From contig CAVJGI010000063.1 in assembly GCA_963649145.1 (NCBI GenBank), forward strand, positions 1 through 12,226: DNA of 12,226 nt. Reading direction: 5' to 3'. A model generated the notes under the pieces. That model had not been told where the DNA came from and did not search any database. It saw only the letters and a program-made list of their open reading frames with translations. This DNA comes from SVKR01 sp963649145. Lineage in GTDB: Bacteria > Bacillota > Clostridia > Oscillospirales > Oscillospiraceae. Of the stretch, positions 6,286 through 12,226 are shown piece by piece. The position numbers were made by a program, and so were the translations under genes. Each line of letters opens with the position of its first letter. Position 1 is the stretch's first letter.

Positions 6286-8049
6286 ATGGACGCTGCCCTT
6301 GACATTATCATGACCGCGGCGCGCTGGGCGCTTCCGGCGCTTGCGCTCTGGCTGCTGCTGCGCTGCGTGCGCAGCATGCTCTCCGAGCGCTATGAGCCGG
6401 AGATCTGGGCATATCTCGAAGGCGCGGACGGCACGCGCGCGGCGCTGAAGCACTGGGAGTGCATCGTCGGCAGGAGCCGGAGCTGCGACGTCGTCTTAAA
6501 CCGCCCGGAGGTCGCCCGCGTCCACGCGGCGATCGAGCGCACGGACCGCGGCGGCTGGCGTCTGCGCGACCTCAGCGGCACGGGCGAGACCGGCAACGGC
6601 GCGCTGCGCGACGAGGGCGCGGGGCTCTCCGTCGCCGACGGCGACACGCTCTTTTTCGGTCCCGAAGCGCTCACCTTCCACGATCTCACCGAGGAGCAGC
6701 GCGCGCTGGACGAGCAGCGGCGCGAAAAGCCGGGTCAGAACATCAGTCAGGGCGCGACGCTGCTTCTGCTGACCGTGTTTCAGGCGCTGCTCGCCCTGCA
6801 ATACACAGCCGTTCTGACCGGCGAGCAGCTGCTCACCGCCGTGCTCGGCTTCGGCGTTCTGATGGCGATGGAGTGGTGCTGCTACCTCATCCTGCGCGCG
6901 GCGGACCGCCGCGGCTTTGAGGTGGAGACGCTCGCGTTTTTCCTCTGCACCCTCGGCGTTTCGGTAACGGCTTCGTCCGCGCCGGACGAGATGGTGAAGC
7001 AGATCATTCTGCTGCTCGCAGGCTTTTTCGTTTATCTGCTGCTCGGCTGGTGGCTGCGCGACCTGCGGCGCACCGTGGCGCTGCGCTGGCCGCTCGCGGT
7101 CGCGGCGCTGGGACTGCTGGCGCTCAACGTCGCCGCGGGCGACGTCCGCAACGGCGCGGCGAACTGGCTGAGCTTCGGCGGCTTTACGCTCCAGCCCTCG
7201 GAATTTGTGAAGGTCATGTACGTTTTTGTCGGCGCGGCATCGCTGGACAGGCTGTTCCGGCGGCGGAACCTGTTTTTCTTCATCGCCTTCTCCGCCGTCT
7301 GCGTCGGCGCGCTCGCGCTGATGGGCGACTTCGGAACGGCGCTCGTGTTTTTCCTGACCTTCCTCGTCATCTCGTTTATGCGCTCCGGCAGCTTCGCCAC
7401 GGTGTTTCTCGCCGTGGCGGGCGCGGCGCTTGCGGGCTTCCTCGTGCTGACGGTGAAGCCCTATATCGCCCAGCGCTTCGCCGCGTGGGGCCACGTCTGG
7501 GAGGACCCCTACGGCGCAGGCTGGCAGCAGACGCGCGCCCTCTCCGCCGCCGCGAGCGGCGGACTCACCGGCGTCGGCGCGGGACGCGGCTGGCTGCACA
7601 CGATCTTCGCGGCGGACACGGACATGGTATTCTGCCTGCTCTGCGAGGAACTGGGGCTCATCACGGCGCTCTGCGCCGCGCTCGCGATCGTCGCCGCTGC
7701 GTTTTTCGCCGTGCGCACCGCCGCGCGGGGGCGCAGCGCCTATTACGTCATCGCCGCCTGCGCCGCGGCGGTGATGATGACCGTGCAGATGGCGCTCAAC
7801 ATTTTCGGCAGCACGGACATTCTGCCCTTCACGGGCGTGACATTTCCCTTCGTCTCGCGCGGCGGCAGCAGCCTCATCTCCTGCTGGGCGCTGCTGGCGT
7901 TCATCAAGGCGGCGGACACGCGCCCCGCGGCGAGCGCCTTCGTAAAGCGCAGCGCGCGGCGGCGCGCGCTCGACTGGGCTTACAGCGAGCGCGGCGGGAC
8001 GGACGACGAGCCCGATGAGGGTGCCGGGGAGGAGGTGCCGGAGGCATGA
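6286..8049 (+). CDS. FHA-domain SEDS glycosyltransferase (FtsW/RodA family)
   Basis: The 587-residue protein joins an N-terminal membrane helix (about 8-27), a cytoplasmic FHA domain (about 42-131) and a SEDS peptidoglycan polymerase with about nine to ten helices (about 155-542), ending in an acidic tail. SEDS proteins polymerise lipid II into glycan strands together with a class B PBP. Signature SEDS motifs are Asn-Trp-Leu-Ser-Phe-Gly-Gly (293-299), Gln-Pro-Ser-Glu-Phe-Val-Lys (303-309), Gly-Asp-Phe-Gly-Thr-Ala (347-352) and Pro-Phe-Val-Ser-Arg-Gly-Gly-Ser-Ser (521-529). Asp407 in Glu-Asp-Pro-Tyr-Gly-Ala-Gly matches the probable catalytic aspartate of RodA. The FHA part keeps Gly-Arg-Ser (62-64) and His80, but the usual phosphate-binding Ser is Ala77. 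Start and ribosome site (AAAGGAG) are clear. It leads an operon and overlaps the PBP gene. Whether it acts in elongation, division or sporulation cannot be told. Confidence 0.9.
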   Translation: MDAALDIIMTAARWALPALALWLLLRCVRSMLSERYEPEIWAYLEGADGTRAALKHWECIVGRSRSCDVVLNRPEVARVHAAIERTDRGGWRLRDLSGTGETGNGALRDEGAGLSVADGDTLFFGPEALTFHDLTEEQRALDEQRREKPGQNISQGATLLLLTVFQALLALQYTAVLTGEQLLTAVLGFGVLMAMEWCCYLILRAADRRGFEVETLAFFLCTLGVSVTASSAPDEMVKQIILLLAGFFVYLLLGWWLRDLRRTVALRWPLAVAALGLLALNVAAGDVRNGAANWLSFGGFTLQPSEFVKVMYVFVGAASLDRLFRRRNLFFFIAFSAVCVGALALMGDFGTALVFFLTFLVISFMRSGSFATVFLAVAGAALAGFLVLTVKPYIAQRFAAWGHVWEDPYGAGWQQTRALSAAASGGLTGVGAGRGWLHTIFAADTDMVFCLLCEELGLITALCAALAIVAAAFFAVRTAARGRSAYYVIAACAAAVMMTVQMALNIFGSTDILPFTGVTFPFVSRGGSSLISCWALLAFIKAADTRPAASAFVKRSARRRALDWAYSERGGTDDEPDEGAGEEVPEA

Positions 8050-9356
8050 AAAAGCTGACACGCCGGGCGTTTTCCGCCCTGATCGTCGCCGCCGCCGTGC
8101 TGCTGGGGCTCACGGTCTATGTCGTGCGCTTCGCGCGCCACAGCGGGGAGTGGGTGAGCTATTCGGCGAACCAGAGCATCTTCAAAAACGGCATGCTCAT
8201 CGCCGGAACGGTCACGGACCGCACGGGGCTGGAGCTCGCCGGCACGTCGGGCGGCAAGCGCAGCTTCGCCGACGACGCGCTCGTCCGCACCGCCTGTCTC
8301 CACGCCGTCGGCGACGCGGAGGGCAACATCGGCACCGGCGCGCTGCGCCAGTTTTCGGGTCGGCTCTCCGGCTATAACCCCGTCACCGGCGTCTCCACCG
8401 GCGGCGGCGAGGTGCAGCTCACGATCGACGCCTCCCTCTGCGCCACGGCGTATCAGGCGCTCGCGGGCAGGCGCGGTGCGGTGCTTTTAGCCGACTACAC
8501 GACGGGGGAAATTCTCTGCATGACGAGCTCTCCGAGCTATGACCCAACCGTCGGCTTCGACAGCGCGAACCCCTACTATGACAGCGTTTACATCAACCGT
8601 GCGCTCGGCGCGGCGTATGTCCCCGGCAGCGTGTTCAAGCTCGTCACCATGGCGGCGGCGCTCGAAAATATTGACGATCTCTATGAGCGGACGTTTTACT
8701 GCTCCGGCTCCGTCACGGTGGACGGCAGCGTGCTCAACTGCTCCGGCGTCCACGGGCAGCAGACCGTCGAGCAGGCGCTCGCGAACTCCTGCAACTGCGC
8801 CTTTGCGGAGCTCAGTCTGGAGCTCGGCGGCGACACGCTGAAAAAATACGCGGACAAGCTCGGCTTCACGGAGCAGCTCTCCGTCAGCGGCATCGCGACC
8901 GCGGCGGGCAGCTTCGACGCCGCGGCGGACGGCTCCCCCGCCCTCGCGTGGTCCGGCATCGGGCAGTCCACGGACCTTGTCTCCCCCATCGCGCTGCTGC
9001 GCTATGTCTGCGCCGTCGCGAACGAGGGCACGGCGCGCGAGCCGACGGTCCTGCTCGGCGAGAGCGGCGGCAAAACGCGCCTGCTCTCCGCCGACACCGC
9101 GGACGCGCTGAAGAGCATGATGCACTATAACGTCGCCGCGGTCTACGGCACATGGAATTTCCCGAATCTGAACCTCTGCGCCAAATCCGGCACCGCCGAG
9201 CAGGGCGACGGCACGTCCCACGCATGGTTCACCGGCTTTTTGGACGACGAGGAGCACCCCTACGCCTTCGTCGTGGTCATCGAGGGCGCGGGCGGCGGGC
9301 TCGCGAACGCGGGACCGGTGGCGAACACCGTTCTGCAGGCGGCGGTATCAAAATAA
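8046..9356 (+). CDS. Class B penicillin-binding protein (transpeptidase), PbpA-like
   Basis: The 436-residue protein has an N-terminal membrane anchor (about 10-28) and an extracellular DD-transpeptidase domain that crosslinks peptidoglycan. All three active-site motifs are present: Ser195-Val-Phe-Lys198 within Pro-Gly-Ser-Val-Phe-Lys, Ser248-Cys-Asn250, and Lys380-Ser-Gly-Thr383. The region between anchor and catalytic domain is short (about 30-120), lacking the large dimerisation module of PBP2/PBP3, so it resembles the compact PbpA type of actinobacteria and of clostridial SEDS clusters. Its ATG overlaps the SEDS stop (ATGA, 8046-8049) with AGGAGGT at 8030-8036. The overlap implies translational coupling and supports a 1:1 complex with the FHA-SEDS polymerase. 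Nothing suggests inactivity. Confidence 0.93.
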   Translation: MKKLTRRAFSALIVAAAVLLGLTVYVVRFARHSGEWVSYSANQSIFKNGMLIAGTVTDRTGLELAGTSGGKRSFADDALVRTACLHAVGDAEGNIGTGALRQFSGRLSGYNPVTGVSTGGGEVQLTIDASLCATAYQALAGRRGAVLLADYTTGEILCMTSSPSYDPTVGFDSANPYYDSVYINRALGAAYVPGSVFKLVTMAAALENIDDLYERTFYCSGSVTVDGSVLNCSGVHGQQTVEQALANSCNCAFAELSLELGGDTLKKYADKLGFTEQLSVSGIATAAGSFDAAADGSPALAWSGIGQSTDLVSPIALLRYVCAVANEGTAREPTVLLGESGGKTRLLSADTADALKSMMHYNVAAVYGTWNFPNLNLCAKSGTAEQGDGTSHAWFTGFLDDEEHPYAFVVVIEGAGGGLANAGPVANTVLQAAVSK

Positions 9357-9383
9357 ATCAAAGCACTTGGAGCTTAGAAAGAT

Positions 9384-11261
9384 ATGGTAGACATTTCGAT
9401 CAAGGATCTCGTCAAGGCATACGACGACGGGGTGAACATCCTAAACGGACTCTCGTTCGACATCCAGTCCGGCGAGCATGTGGGCATTTTAGGCCGCAAC
9501 GGATGCGGCAAGACGACCATGTTCCGCATCCTCTCCGGCGAGATCGGCTATGACGAGGGCACGGTGTCCGTCGCCTCCGGCAAGCGGCTGGGGCTTATTT
9601 CGCAAATTCCCGTCTATCCGGAGCATTACACGACCGAGGACGTGCTCAAGACCGCCCACGCGCGCGTTTATGCCATCGGCGAGCGCCTCGCCGCGCTTGC
9701 CGAGCGCATGGCGGAGGACTCCTCGCCGGAGACGATGCGGGAGTATGACCGCCTGAACGCCGATTTCGAGCGGCTCGGCGGCTACGACGTCGATTTTGAA
9801 CGCGACCGCGTGGCGAATGGCCTTGAAATTCCCGCGGCGATGCGCGCACGGCTTTTCAGCCAGCTCTCCGGCGGCGAAAAAACGCGCGTCAATCTCGCGC
9901 GGCTCATTCTGGAGGACACGGACATCCTGCTGCTCGACGAGCCGACGAACCACCTCGACCTCCACGCCACGGAGTGGCTGGAGGACTACGTGCAGCGCTT
10001 CCACGGCACCGTGCTCGCCATCAGCCACGACCGCTGGTTCCTCGACAAGGTCGCCCAGCGCTGCATCGAGATCCAGAACGGCAAGGCGGAGTTTTACGCC
10101 GGGAATTACAGCTTTTACGTTGAGGAGCGCCAGCACCGCTTCGCCGAGCAGCTCAAGAAATACGAGAAGGATCAGGCGAAATACGAGCAGCTCAAAAAGG
10201 CGGCGGAGCAGATGCATCTCTGGGCGTTCATGGGCGCCGACAAGCTGCATAAGCGCGCGTTTTCCATGGAAAAGCGCATGGAAAAGCTCGCCGTGACGGA
10301 AAAGCCGCGCGTGGAGAAAAAGCTGAACGTCAAGTTTGCCCAGCGCGAATTTCATGGAGACGAAATTTTTCTGCTGGAGGGCGTTATGAAGTCCTTCGGC
10401 GAAAAGCGGCTGTTCCATGACCTCGACCTGCTCATCGAGGGCAGCGACCGCATCGCCCTCATCGGCGACAACGGCAGTGGGAAATCGACCTTCCTGAAAA
10501 TTCTGATGGGCGAGGAGGAGCCGGACGCGGGCTATATCCGCAAGGGACCCAGCGTCAAGATTGCCTACCTGCCCCAGATCATTCGCTTCGCTCACCCGGA
10601 GCGCACGCTTTATGACACGATGCTCTACGAGGAAAAATGCACGCCGCAGGACGCGCGCGACCGCCTCGCCCAGTTCCAGTTCCCCGGCGAGGACGTGTTC
10701 AAGCCCGTCTCCGCCCTCTCCGGCGGCGAGCTCAGCCGTCTGCGGCTCTGTATGCTGATGCGCCACGACATCAACCTGCTCATCCTCGACGAGCCGACGA
10801 ACCATCTGGACATCGCCTCGCGCGAATGGATCGAGGACGCCGTGGCGGACTACGGCGGCGCGCTGCTCTTCGTGAGCCACGACCGCTGGTTCATCGAGCG
10901 CTTCGCAAACCGTATCTGGGAGCTGAACGCCGGCGAGATCACGGATTTCCGCGGCACGTTCACCCAGTTCCGCGAGTATAAGGCGCGGCAGGAGCAGCTC
11001 GCCCGCGCGCAGAAGCCGGAGCAGAAAAAGGAAAAGGACAAGCCCGCCGTCCAGAAAAAAGCCGCGCCCCGCACGGACCGCCAGCTCGCCAAGGTCGAGC
11101 GGGAGATCGCGAAGACCGAGGAGCAGCTCGCCGCGCTGGACAGCGCCTGCGAGGAAAACGCCAGCGACTATCAGAAGCTGCTGGAGCTCGGCGCGGAGCG
11201 GGATAAGCTCAACGAAGCGCTCGAAGCGCTTTACGCGGAATGGGAGGCGCTCAGCGAATGA
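9384..11261 (+). CDS. ABC-F family ATPase (Uup/YdiF-like ribosome-associated)
   Basis: The 625-residue soluble protein has two ABC ATPase domains and no membrane segment, so it is an ABC-F translation factor or ribosome-protection protein and not an exporter. The first domain has Walker A Gly-Arg-Asn-Gly-Cys-Gly-Lys-Thr-Thr (37-45), signature Leu-Ser-Gly-Gly-Glu (161-165) and Walker B Ile-Leu-Leu-Leu-Asp-Glu (181-186). The linker of about 240-325, rich in Lys, Glu and Gln, is the P-site tRNA interaction module. The second domain has Walker A at 361-369, Leu-Ser-Gly-Gly-Glu at 445-449 and Walker B at 465-470. A Lys-rich tether and C-terminal coiled coil (about 565-625) resemble Uup/YdiF. The ATG lies 27 nt after the PBP stop with a modest GGAG (9369-9372). 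Both catalytic glutamates are present. Whether it is housekeeping or a resistance factor cannot be told from sequence. Confidence 0.93.
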   Translation: MVDISIKDLVKAYDDGVNILNGLSFDIQSGEHVGILGRNGCGKTTMFRILSGEIGYDEGTVSVASGKRLGLISQIPVYPEHYTTEDVLKTAHARVYAIGERLAALAERMAEDSSPETMREYDRLNADFERLGGYDVDFERDRVANGLEIPAAMRARLFSQLSGGEKTRVNLARLILEDTDILLLDEPTNHLDLHATEWLEDYVQRFHGTVLAISHDRWFLDKVAQRCIEIQNGKAEFYAGNYSFYVEERQHRFAEQLKKYEKDQAKYEQLKKAAEQMHLWAFMGADKLHKRAFSMEKRMEKLAVTEKPRVEKKLNVKFAQREFHGDEIFLLEGVMKSFGEKRLFHDLDLLIEGSDRIALIGDNGSGKSTFLKILMGEEEPDAGYIRKGPSVKIAYLPQIIRFAHPERTLYDTMLYEEKCTPQDARDRLAQFQFPGEDVFKPVSALSGGELSRLRLCMLMRHDINLLILDEPTNHLDIASREWIEDAVADYGGALLFVSHDRWFIERFANRIWELNAGEITDFRGTFTQFREYKARQEQLARAQKPEQKKEKDKPAVQKKAAPRTDRQLAKVEREIAKTEEQLAALDSACEENASDYQKLLELGAERDKLNEALEALYAEWEALSE

Positions 11262-12001
11262 TCAAGCAGAAGCTATGGGGCACCGCCCCGCGCCGCGGCT
11301 GGTGCATTGCGGCGCTCGCCTTAATTCCCGTCGCCGCGTTTTTCCGCTTTGCGCTCGTGGGTTACACCTATATCGCGGCGCTGCTCGCGGGGGCTGCGCT
11401 CTGCATCGCGCTCTACCTCCTGCTGCCGCGTTCGCTGCGCATCGTGCTGACGGCGCTGCTCTGCGCGGGCGTCGCCTTGTTCACGGCGGCGGAAATTCCC
11501 GTCGTGCGCGCGTCGCGCGGGGACGCAGACTGCGACGCGGACTATCTGATCGTCCTCGGCGCGGGGCTGCGCGGCAGCGTGCCCTCGCTCTCGCTGCGCA
11601 ACCGCCTGACCGCGGCGGAGGAATACCTGCTCGCCCACCCGGACTGCACCGCCGTCGTCACCGGCGGGCAGGGCCCCGGCGAGGACGCGACCGAGGCGTC
11701 CGTCATGGCGGCTTGGCTCATCCGCGCCGGCATCGCGCCGGAGCGCATCCTCGTCGAGGACAAAGCCACCAGCACGGCGGAAAATCTGGAGTTTTCCCTC
11801 GCCATGATCGGCGGCACGGAGGGCGAGACCCTCGCCGTCGTCAGCAGCGAATACCATCTCTACCGCGCCGAGCGAATGGGCGAAGCCCTCGGCGTCACCC
11901 TCCACGGCGTCGCCGCGAAAACAACAAAGCCCATCCTGCGCCTGAACTACTTTATCCGAGAAGCCTTCGGCGTCGTGCATATGTGGGTGTTTGGGCTGTG
12001 A
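11258..12001 (+). CDS. YdcF/DUF218 family membrane protein (ElyC/SanA-like)
   Basis: The 247-residue protein has three predicted N-terminal membrane helices (about 14-31, 34-56 and 60-80) followed by a DUF218 domain. The domain shows Leu-Ile-Val-Leu-Gly-Ala-Gly (97-103), Val-Thr-Gly-Gly-Gln-Gly (134-139), a Glu-Ala pair (146-147), Glu-Asp at 167-168 before Ser-Thr-Ala-Glu-Asn (172-176), and Ser-Ser-Glu-Tyr-His (196-200), all typical of YdcF. Relatives such as E. coli ElyC and SanA affect envelope integrity and peptidoglycan or lipid carrier metabolism; the exact reaction is unknown. I choose ATG 11258, which overlaps the ABC-F stop as ATGA (11258-11261) with GGGAGG at 11242-11247; an upstream in-frame ATG at 11240 lacks a ribosome site. 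It is the last gene of the operon. No strong terminator follows, only an AT-only hairpin. Confidence 0.88.
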   Translation: MIKQKLWGTAPRRGWCIAALALIPVAAFFRFALVGYTYIAALLAGAALCIALYLLLPRSLRIVLTALLCAGVALFTAAEIPVVRASRGDADCDADYLIVLGAGLRGSVPSLSLRNRLTAAEEYLLAHPDCTAVVTGGQGPGEDATEASVMAAWLIRAGIAPERILVEDKATSTAENLEFSLAMIGGTEGETLAVVSSEYHLYRAERMGEALGVTLHGVAAKTTKPILRLNYFIREAFGVVHMWVFGL

Positions 12002-12022
12002 AAAAATCCAATATTTTTTAGG

Positions 12023-12051
12023 TTGATTTTCTCCTAAGATTTGCGTATAAT
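12023..12051 (+). promoter_or_regulatory. Near-consensus sigma-A promoter
   Basis: TTGATT (12023-12028) and a perfect TATAAT (12046-12051) are spaced by 17 nt, in an AT-rich stretch right after the YdcF gene. Transcription should begin near 12058 and run rightwards off the window. Confidence 0.75.
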
Positions 12052-12110
12052 CTTATAAAAGTCCAATGGTATGAAGTCAAGTAGGTGATGGAATAAGATT
12101 TTGAAGAAAA

Positions 12111-12226
12111 GTGGAGCAAAAGAACTGTGTTGGCTGTAAAAAGGCAACACCAACCCAAGCCCTGCCTCTGCAAATTTTGAAACAGGGCCTGTTCGTCGGA
12201 GCGGCAAGCGGTACGCTTAACCCTCT
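12111..12226 (+). CDS. Possible start of an unrecognised gene (3' end outside window)
   Basis: From a GTG at 12111 a frame stays open for 38 codons to the window edge; the frame is closed upstream by a TGA at 12102-12104. The reading begins Met-Glu-Gln-Lys-Asn and contains Cys-Val-Gly-Cys (residues 6-9), which could be half of a zinc or redox site, then a segment ending Gly-Leu-Phe-Val-Gly-Ala-Ala-Ser-Gly. It looks protein-like but matches no family I recognise. The promoter at 12023-12051 would give a leader of about 53 nt. The weak point is the ribosome site: only an A-rich GAAGAAAA lies at the right distance, and GGTGATGG (12083-12090) is too far. A non-coding transcript is the main alternative, since GTGTTG/CAACAC (12127-12150) and GCCCTG/CAGGGC (12159-12188) can pair. 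Confidence 0.3.
   Translation, partial: MEQKNCVGCKKATPTQALPLQILKQGLFVGAASGTLNP

Noticed and set aside
4761..6377. A 538-codon minus-strand frame overlapping trkA
   Set aside because: It is the shifted frame of trkA with a low-complexity Arg/His/Gly product, while the true trkA frame shows all Rossmann motifs.
6496..8061. A 521-codon minus-strand frame opposite the SEDS gene
   Set aside because: Composition is that of an antisense shadow, and the plus strand carries an unmistakable SEDS protein.
9384..11261. Interpretation of the double-ATPase gene as a drug exporter
   Set aside because: It has no membrane domain and no partner permease, and it has the ABC-F linker and C-terminal coiled coil.
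12001..12019. AAAAAAT/ATTTTTT hairpin after the YdcF gene as a terminator
   Set aside because: The 7-bp stem contains only A-T pairs and is followed by AGG, so it is too weak to be called a terminator.
12018..12226. Minus-strand open frame from the window edge to a TAA at 12018-12020
   Set aside because: It has no visible start or ribosome site in the window and overlaps the strong plus-strand promoter. The plus-strand reading looks more protein-like, though neither is proven.

Overview
The window reads as chromosomal DNA of a GC-rich member of the class Clostridia (gut Oscillospirales-like). This is inferred from strong AGGAGG-type ribosome sites, sigma-A-type promoters, a Trk potassium system and a SEDS/PBP cell-wall operon of Gram-positive type. 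No taxonomic marker gene is present, so the assignment is tentative.

Positions 1-2130 are the tail of an integrated mobilizable element of visibly lower GC than the rest. It holds the C-terminal part of a MobA/MobL-type relaxase cut by the window edge, a small ORF with a strong ribosome site, and the C-terminal third of a large serine recombinase. The recombinase has lost its catalytic domain and is joined out of frame to the small ORF, so the element looks decayed and unable to excise by itself. A perfect hairpin overlaps the recombinase stop and probably lies near the element end.

Positions 2241-3258 encode an acyltransferase-3 family membrane protein broken by a +1 frameshift. The frameshift lies inside one arm of a perfect 16-bp inverted repeat. 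A fully palindromic bidirectional terminator (3265-3302) separates it from the convergent trkA-trkH operon on the minus strand (6133-3300), which encodes a K+ uptake system: TrkA, the cytoplasmic RCK regulator, and TrkH, the membrane channel subunit.

A compact intergenic region (6134-6285) carries two back-to-back promoters. To the right lies a tightly packed plus-strand operon: an FHA-SEDS (FtsW/RodA) fusion, a short class B penicillin-binding protein, an ABC-F ATPase and a YdcF/DUF218 membrane protein. Two of the three junctions are ATGA overlaps. The first two genes should form a glycan polymerase/transpeptidase pair. The arrangement recalls the actinobacterial fha-rodA-pbpA cluster, but here the FHA domain is fused to the SEDS protein. 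The ABC-F and YdcF proteins link the operon to translation and to envelope biology.

After 12001 the sequence becomes AT-rich. It holds a near-consensus promoter (12023-12051) followed by what may be the 5' end of another gene starting with GTG at 12111 and running off the window. No tRNA, rRNA, CRISPR array or intact insertion sequence was seen.
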